A stretch of 64,000 nucleotides of DNA from the NCBI GenBank assembly GCA_963930645.1, contig OZ005648.1, forward strand, positions 152,437,035 through 152,501,034, in the 5' to 3' direction. Positions 58,240 to 64,000 of this stretch are shown piece by piece (position 1 is the stretch's first letter; each line of letters begins with the position of its first letter). This stretch comes from Salticus scenicus. Its lineage: Eukaryota > Arthropoda > Arachnida > Araneae > Salticidae. The notes below the pieces were generated by a model, which ran no database searches, was not told the origin of the DNA, and was given only the letters and a program-made list of their open reading frames with translations. The position numbers and the translations under genes are program-made.

Positions 58240-59085
58240 ATTGTAATCATGTCAAAAATCCGAATTTGAGATTTTGATGTTTCTATACGTTTCGAGGTCC
58301 AATGAGTTCGTTTTCACTATTTTTGCGATTATGTATGTATGTGTGTGTGTATGTATGTGTGTATGTATGTGTGTATGTATGTGTGTATGTCTGTGAGTGA
58401 ACAAGCTAGCGTCTAAACGCTTTGTTCGAATAAGCTGAAAGTTGGTACTTATATTGTAAGTCTCCATAGTACGAACCCTATAGATTTCGATGAATACTAG
58501 CACTTATAGTTTTTTTACAAGGACACAAAGAAAAATTCTTTATCATTATGGCCTATGGGACCAAAATCTTAAAAGTGCGATAGCATCTAAACGCGTTATT
58601 CAATTGGGCAAAAAAATTATACACATATTATAGGTCACAGATACTCAATCTGTATAGATTTTGGAGAATCTATCAATTATAGTTTTTTTACAGGGTCACA
58701 AAGAAAAATTCTTTATCATTACGGCCTATGGGGCCAAATTTTTAAAAGTGTGATAGCGTCTAAACGCCTTATTAATCTGAGTAAAAAAATTTTACACATG
58801 TTATATGTCACAGTTGCACCAGCTGTATAGATTTTGGTGAATCTAGCACTTACAGTTCTTTTACAGGCACACAAAGAAAAATTCTTTATCATTATGGTCT
58901 ATGGGTCCAAATTTTTAAAAGTGTGATAGCATCTAAACGCCTTATTCAATTGAGCTGAAAATTTATATGAATATTATAAATCACTTTTGCACTAACTATA
59001 AGCATTTTGGTAAATCTAGCATTTATAGGTTTTTACAGGGACACAACGAAAAATCCTTTATGATTATGATCTATGTGCTCAAAGT
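58240..59085 (+). repeat. Modular dispersed repeat with a 173-bp tandem array
   Basis: A head (58250-58325: ttgagattttgatgt ... cgaggtccaatgagttcg) leads to a TGTA/TGTG microsatellite (58331-58393). Then follow about four tandem modules. The anchor word 'acagggacac' and variants fall at 58517, 58690, 58863 and 59035, giving a period of 172-173 bp. Each module repeats 'gatagcatctaaacgc' and 'attctttatcattatgg'. Non-coding. Confidence 0.8.
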
Positions 59086-59850
59086 TCAGTAGCGTTAAAT
59101 AAAACATCGTGTAATAGATGGAAAAAAATACTCAAACACTCTATTATGGTTTTCTCTCTTTTGTTTGTTTAACAACTCCTCTTTCTTTACTTTATCTACA
59201 AAACTGTTAATTACTCAATGTTCGGAAAGTCGAGTGGAGTCACTCCAGATTTTTTTTTGTTATGAATACCCCAATATCTTTGATAATATTATATCGGTCG
59301 CTTATTTTGATATTTTGAACAATAAGCTCCACCTTTGGACGTTCTTCAAACACATTAAGTTATTTACAAAATAATTTTACTTATTCTAATTTAAACCACT
59401 TAACTTTTATTGTGGGCTAATGAAGCCCCTGGCGTATAGATTTTCCGACGACACTTAAAATGTTAACACAAACAAAACACGAAAACTTTTTTTTTTCCTT
59501 CTTCTTCTTTTCTTTTGTAAAATGATGTAATGTTTTGCAGGAATGCCTAAAAGCATGTCTCGCTTTTGATTTCCTTTTCTGTGAAAAGTAATCTGTTATT
59601 AGTCTTTTTATTGTTATGAAGTTTTCCGATTAATGCGGGTGACTAAACACCACTGTCTACAAATAATAAGCTTTTCTATCAGTGTTTATAAAGGTTGCCA
59701 AGTAACTTATTTATTGCCAAAATCATGTGAGAATTTTGACAAGCTTTACTATCATTCAAGCATTTAAAAATCATTCTCAGAAGAATAATGTAAATTAAAA
59801 ATGTAATTTTATTTGTTTATTTATATAATATACATTCCAACAAAATGCTA
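59086..59850. other. AT-rich DNA, no gene
   Basis: No domain is recognised. A 69-codon frame at 59165-59374 is short and unsupported. Confidence 0.45.
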
Positions 59851-60077
59851 CCCAGACAGTGTTGTAGTTAGCATCCCGACTCCTACACGGTTGGGCCTGG
59901 GTTCGGATCCCGGACAAAATATGGATGTGTTGTCCTTGTTACGAATAGCAATGACCGCCCATTGGACGATGACTGCCACTTCACAAATGGTCATCAATTC
60001 GGGGACCCCTTGGCCAATGTTTAGTTGCACGTTCCGCGCCTTTGAAAAAAATAAATAAATAAATAAATAAATAAATA
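59851..60077 (+). mobile_element. tRNA-derived SINE with an (AAAT)n tail
   Basis: An A-box-like TAGTTAGCATCC near 59864 and a B box GGTTCGGATCC at 59900-59910 lie at tRNA spacing. A body of about 130 bp follows (gatgactgccacttcac, ggggaccccttggcc), then 'gaaaa' and an (AAAT)n tail to 60077. This is the standard layout of a SINE moved by a LINE enzyme. Both small frames through it (either strand) are incidental. Target duplication not resolved. Confidence 0.75.
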
Positions 60078-61780
60078 CAATAAACCACATGCTATGATTT
60101 AACTTTTTAAATTTAACGATACTATTTTTTGCATACAACACTTCTCCAAAAAATATAAAAATTTTTATTTAAATATAAAGTGAATTTTATATTTCTTTGT
60201 AAAAATGTTATATTTTTATATCTTACATTAAAATACTTTATTACATACATTTTATATAACGAACATTCATTTTTCTGAAATTAAATTTACAATTTACACA
60301 AATAAATTCCTTAAATACTGTATTGTCTGAAATTGTAAGCATACTTGAAAAAGTTATACATACATAGTTTGCTTTTATAAATTAAACTTTTCATACTTAT
60401 CCTTTTCTGTTCTCGCTTTAGAAAATAAATTTTAAATAAATTCCTGTGTTTAATTTAAGTCGATCAAATATTTAATGAATATAATGTTTCACGATTGGTG
60501 AAATGTTGAAATGTCAAATGTTTCAAATGTTTAAGTGCAATAGGTTTCAAGTATTTGTAGAAAAGAATAAAGAACATGTAAATAATAGCCGGCGTAAAAG
60601 GGGATGTTTTATTAACGGATACTGCTCAGTAATGTAAATCGAAACTGTAATTCATTGTGACAGATGCTCTAAAAGGTATTCATTCTGATAAATTTTAATA
60701 AAAGGATTTATAATTAATGACAGAATTTATTCCGTTAAGACCTTTTATGAAAGAGAATACTTAAAAGCTTCTTATCTTTTATGATAAGTAAATTGTTTAA
60801 TTCTTTAAATAATCATTGAAAATCTTGTAATTTAATTGAAGCATCTGTTTCATAAAATATGTATTAGATTAGATTTAACAAATGAGAGGTATGCGATAAA
60901 ATAATCTCCTTACTTGATATGCATTCAGAAAAGACTTATGTTATATATTAACTGATAAGTACCATCAAAAGGTGATCTAATTATTTTGCTTCGATGGCAA
61001 TACGGTACTTCCCAATTTTAATTGATACCGTACATCCTTATCTCTCAGATCAGCTAATTTAAGGACTAATAGACCCAAATGCTTTCATGAAAAGTTACAT
61101 ATAACATAGAAACTTTGCTTATTTCTAAAAGAGACGGGCAGCAGTTTAGAATTTAAACATAATGAATAAGAAAAAATCTTATCTGAAGGTTGTACGCGGG
61201 TGGTAGAGATATTGATACTTTCTGAAACTTTATTTTTAACAATCCAATTAAGAAGCAATACTTGGTATCTATATTTTAAATATTTTTTTCTCACATTAAA
61301 AAAAAAAAAATCTGCTTTTTATGGTAAATAACCAATAACTACTGCAATTAGCTTAAGTTTGAAAGATTAGAAAGTAATGAAAAAATTAGATTGGAAAGTC
61401 CTGGCTCTCAAAAATTACCAAAAGAAGTTGTAATTTAAATATTCCTTTGGTAAAGAAAAAATATATATATATATATATATATATTTTATTTAAAGATTCT
61501 TTATTATTATTATTATTATTATTACTATTATTATTAATGCTTGAAACAAAAATGGAACATTTTTAGACATTTCAAGCATAATATATCACCTACAAAATAG
61601 AAAATCCAAAGGGTCTTTAACCATCTAGCCACAGAACCCCTTAAAATCGACTGAAATAAAAATATTTTAAGATATGCAGATGTAGATGATTGTGCATACA
61701 TTTAAATAGGCAGATGTTAAAAGAAATAGTACTTTAATTAGTTAAAAGCATTTTCAAACTTTTTAACTAAATGAAACAAA
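60078..61780. other. AT-rich DNA, no gene
   Basis: Simple repeats (TA near 61460-61483, TTA near 61500-61536) and A runs. Nothing else recognised. Confidence 0.5.
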
Positions 61781-62003
61781 ACCTATACTAGTGGAGTTAT
61801 TTTGGCCTACGGCTGGCATACTGCAGTTGCCATCAGTTGCACGTTGCCACATGCGCCTCAAGCAGAAGGCTGTTTGTGACTTGCAATAATTAAAATCGAC
61901 AGCAAAAAGGCCGGTGGCCCAAAAGTGACATGAATATAGTTGGCTTTAAGCAGGCTACCGTAACGCGGGAAGCAGCAACTTCACTTGATAACCGTTTGGC
62001 CAC
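61781..62003. other. GC-richer block of unknown nature
   Basis: Composition differs from its surroundings (ggcctacggctggcatactg, aaaaggccggtggcccaaaa, cgtaacgcgggaagcagc). The minus frame at 61890-62081 passes through but has no known domain. A second GC-rich block at 63780-63945 shares the word CTGGCATACTGC. Could be an old element or SINE body. Confidence 0.3.
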
Positions 62004-62450
62004 CACTGATGGATACTGCGCGGTGCTTTTTTCTCCAGTACACTTATAATTCAAAATTATATCTATATAAATTTTTAGCATTTTTTCAAGTTTGGAGGTA
62101 CTTTATAATAGTTATAAACATTATTATGATGTACACGTTTAATTGTTTCTTATCTAAAGTTGAACTAAGCTTTATTTTAATACATTGAAGAAACTGTGCA
62201 ATGAAAATAACATTACAAGACCGTCGCTGACTGATATATCCGGTCACTGCGATGTTCTTCTTTCTCCAATACACGTATAATTCAAAATTATATATATATA
62301 TATAAATTTTTAGCATGTTTTGCAAGTTTGGAGGTCTTTTATAACAGTTAGAAGCGTTCTTATGATGTACATAATTAAATTTTTTATTTAAAGTTGAATT
62401 AAGCCTTATTTTAGTACACTGAAGAAAATATGCAGTAAATAACATTATAA
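62004..62450 (+). repeat. Direct tandem duplication of about 220 bp
   Basis: 62004-62215 and 62224-62450 are direct copies, roughly 80% identical (ctccagtacacttataattc, caagtttggaggt, ttatgatgtaca, aaagttgaa). A TA tract in the second copy has expanded. Non-coding. Confidence 0.75.
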
Positions 62451-62691
62451 TTTTGCCCTTTTTAAATGTGGTCAAAGTGCTTTAAGGCCATAATTTAATA
62501 AGTCAGTGACAGATATCATTAACAATTTGTATGGATAAATGTAAAAGAAGGTGCTGCAATTCATCATCTTCTTTTGTTGATATAGAATTTCCTCGTATTT
62601 CGTGCGAAGTTTGTTGTTGTCTACGTTTGTCTATAAGGTTGTTAAGTCTTGAATTACATGAATTTTATGTATGAGTAAATAATTCGATATA

Positions 62692-63297
62692 CACACAATG
62701 GCCAATGAATTAGAAACCTTTAAATTAATATTTTATTGGACCTTCTTTTGCGACTTTCTTTTGCATGTTGGACCACCTTTTGTATGAATAACAGCCAGTA
62801 TTCGCGTGGAAAGCGATTCTACAAGCTTCTGGGATGCATTTATCTTCAGAGTTTACCATACATTGGCTACACAAACTTTAAGATCTTGTAAATTGGATGG
62901 AAGAGAAGATTGCTGACAGATACTCCTTACCAATATGCCCCAAACATTTTCTATTGAATTAAAATTCCGGACTTTGCGGCATCTAGGGAAACTGCTACAA
63001 GTCAGATTGATGTTCACTGAACCAATCTCGAACGATTCTTATATGATGTATAATTGCATTATCGAGCTCAAAGTATCCGTTAACTTCGGAATAAAAATAT
63101 AACATTGAAGGATGTGCTTAATCTATCAATATGTTTAGGTGATGCATGGCTTTTTGATTATCCTCAAGTAACATAAGGGACCACTTCCATACAAGAAGGA
63201 CATTCCCCAAAGGTTTGTAACAGGTTTTGCATACGTTCGCCACCAGCAAGCATTTGTAGGAACACTTACAGGTTTCTAATTCATTGGCTAGTGTGTG
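62692..63297 (-). mobile_element. Internally deleted Tc1-like transposon
   Basis: TA at 62690-62691 and 63298-63299. The ends are CACACAATGGCCAATGAATT and, inverted, CACACACACTAGCCAATGAA; both continue 'ttagaaacct'. The 606-bp element holds only the C-terminal part of a transposase on the minus strand. Its 5' half is missing, so it is non-autonomous. Confidence 0.8.
62733..63260 (-). pseudogene. Tc1 transposase C-terminal fragment
   Basis: On the minus strand: SGPLMLLEDNQKAMHHLNIL near 63220-63150, FELDNAIIHHIRIVRDWF (second catalytic Asp) near 63085-63025, then in shifted frames PQSPEFNSIENVWGILVR (third catalytic Glu) near 62985-62930, and LVESLSTRILAVIHTKGGPT at the C-terminus, with a stop at 62733-62735. 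At least two frameshifts and a stop separate these. The N-terminal DNA-binding half and first Asp are absent. Family length would be about 340 residues. Confidence 0.8.
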
Positions 63298-63300
63298 TAT

Positions 63301-64000
63301 AATTCTATTTTCTGGTTATTTATTCTTTAAATATTATTTTAGAGGTTTTTGCTTTGGGAGACTATGTAATAAATTAGAGATTTTTAAAATAACACAGGTA
63401 ATATTTATTTGATCTGATTTTCCTTAACAATAACTTTTAAATAATCTTATATAAGCATGCAATACACAGAAAATTTATTAAAATATTTAAGTAGGTCTTA
63501 AAAGGGATTTATATCAATAAAACAATTTTATTAATAAAATATGGAGTTTTGTGCTTTGGTTTGAGTTCACTCATTTTTATTCTGAGGGTTGGTTTCGTGT
63601 TTTTTTTTTTTTTTTTTTTTGTGAAGTTTAGTTTTAATCTGATTGGTCGAGTTGATATAAAGTTTAAAGAAAATATATTCAATAATAAGCAGAAACTAGT
63701 TTAGTTAAAATATGGATGCATAAGTGATATAATATGTATATATAGATTTTTATAATAAAATAAGTTTCAATAGTACACATTTCATGTCTGGCATACTGCC
63801 ACGAGAGGAACGTTAATTGTGGCCTACTATCGGCCGGCGTAACAGAATCCCTTCGGCACCGTTAACTTTTGCCATCAGCGGGGCAGAAGTGGCAGCGGTC
63901 GGCAGCCATCACTTAGTCTTCTGTTGGCCATCATCTCATGTTTTGCAAGAAATTAATGTTGCTACTTTTTAAAATTGTGGTTTGAAGTGTTTCCAGAATA
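63301..64000. other. AT-rich DNA with a GC-richer block, no gene
   Basis: Contains a T run (63600-63620). 63780-63945 is GC-rich (atcggccggcgtaacag, gcagcggtcggcagcc) but no frame or partner is recognised except a short word shared with 61805-61816. Confidence 0.35.

Noticed and set aside
58252..58503. Minus-strand frame rich in HTHTHI
   Set aside because: Translation of the TGTA/TGTG microsatellite in the modular repeat.

Overview
The window looks like an arthropod nuclear genome, possibly a chelicerate such as a spider. It is strongly AT-rich, full of homopolymers and TA/TAA/AAAT microsatellites, and carries BEL/Pao, Tc1/mariner, PIF/Harbinger-like, TTAA-type and tRNA-SINE repeats. The lineage call is inference from element content. 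I recognise no host protein gene: every open frame I can name belongs to a transposable element.

Layout. 1-6.3 kb: a fragment of a modular dispersed repeat, two small TTAA-flanked elements, and an inverted repeat with hammerhead/Penelope-like cores. 6.3-12.3 kb: a decayed Tc1-like transposon, a pogo-like end, a TA-flanked element rich in one internal motif, a mariner-like transposase fragment and a small MITE. 12.3-17.5 kb: gene-free AT-rich DNA. 17.5-21 kb: a palindromic 213-bp MITE, two motif-rich MITEs and a fold-back repeat. 21.4-26.7 kb: two copies of one TA-flanked transposon head to head, one of them split by another element that itself carries a tRNA-like sequence. 28.2-30.7 kb: a modular repeat split by a Tc1 element with a broken transposase gene. 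34.8-44.0 kb: a three-layer nest, in which a 477-bp tandem repeat is split by a PIF/Harbinger-like element that is itself split by a BEL/Pao retrotransposon. 45.5-52.1 kb: a second copy of the 213-bp MITE, a second Tc1-like element with a ruined transposase, a minus-strand modular repeat, a SINE, a LINE end, and a palindromic Tc1 derivative built from two copies of its own 5' half. 52-64 kb: mostly gene-free, with a fold-back repeat, a 173-bp tandem array, a tRNA-SINE, a local duplication and a deleted Tc1 element.

The parts do not form a cellular pathway. They are a stratified record of insertions. The best preserved element is the BEL/Pao copy: its LTRs differ by one substitution and one A-tract length change, yet its reading frame is broken three times. 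The most unusual recurring structure is a set of TA-flanked families whose ends and interiors repeat one short family-specific motif many times in both orientations.
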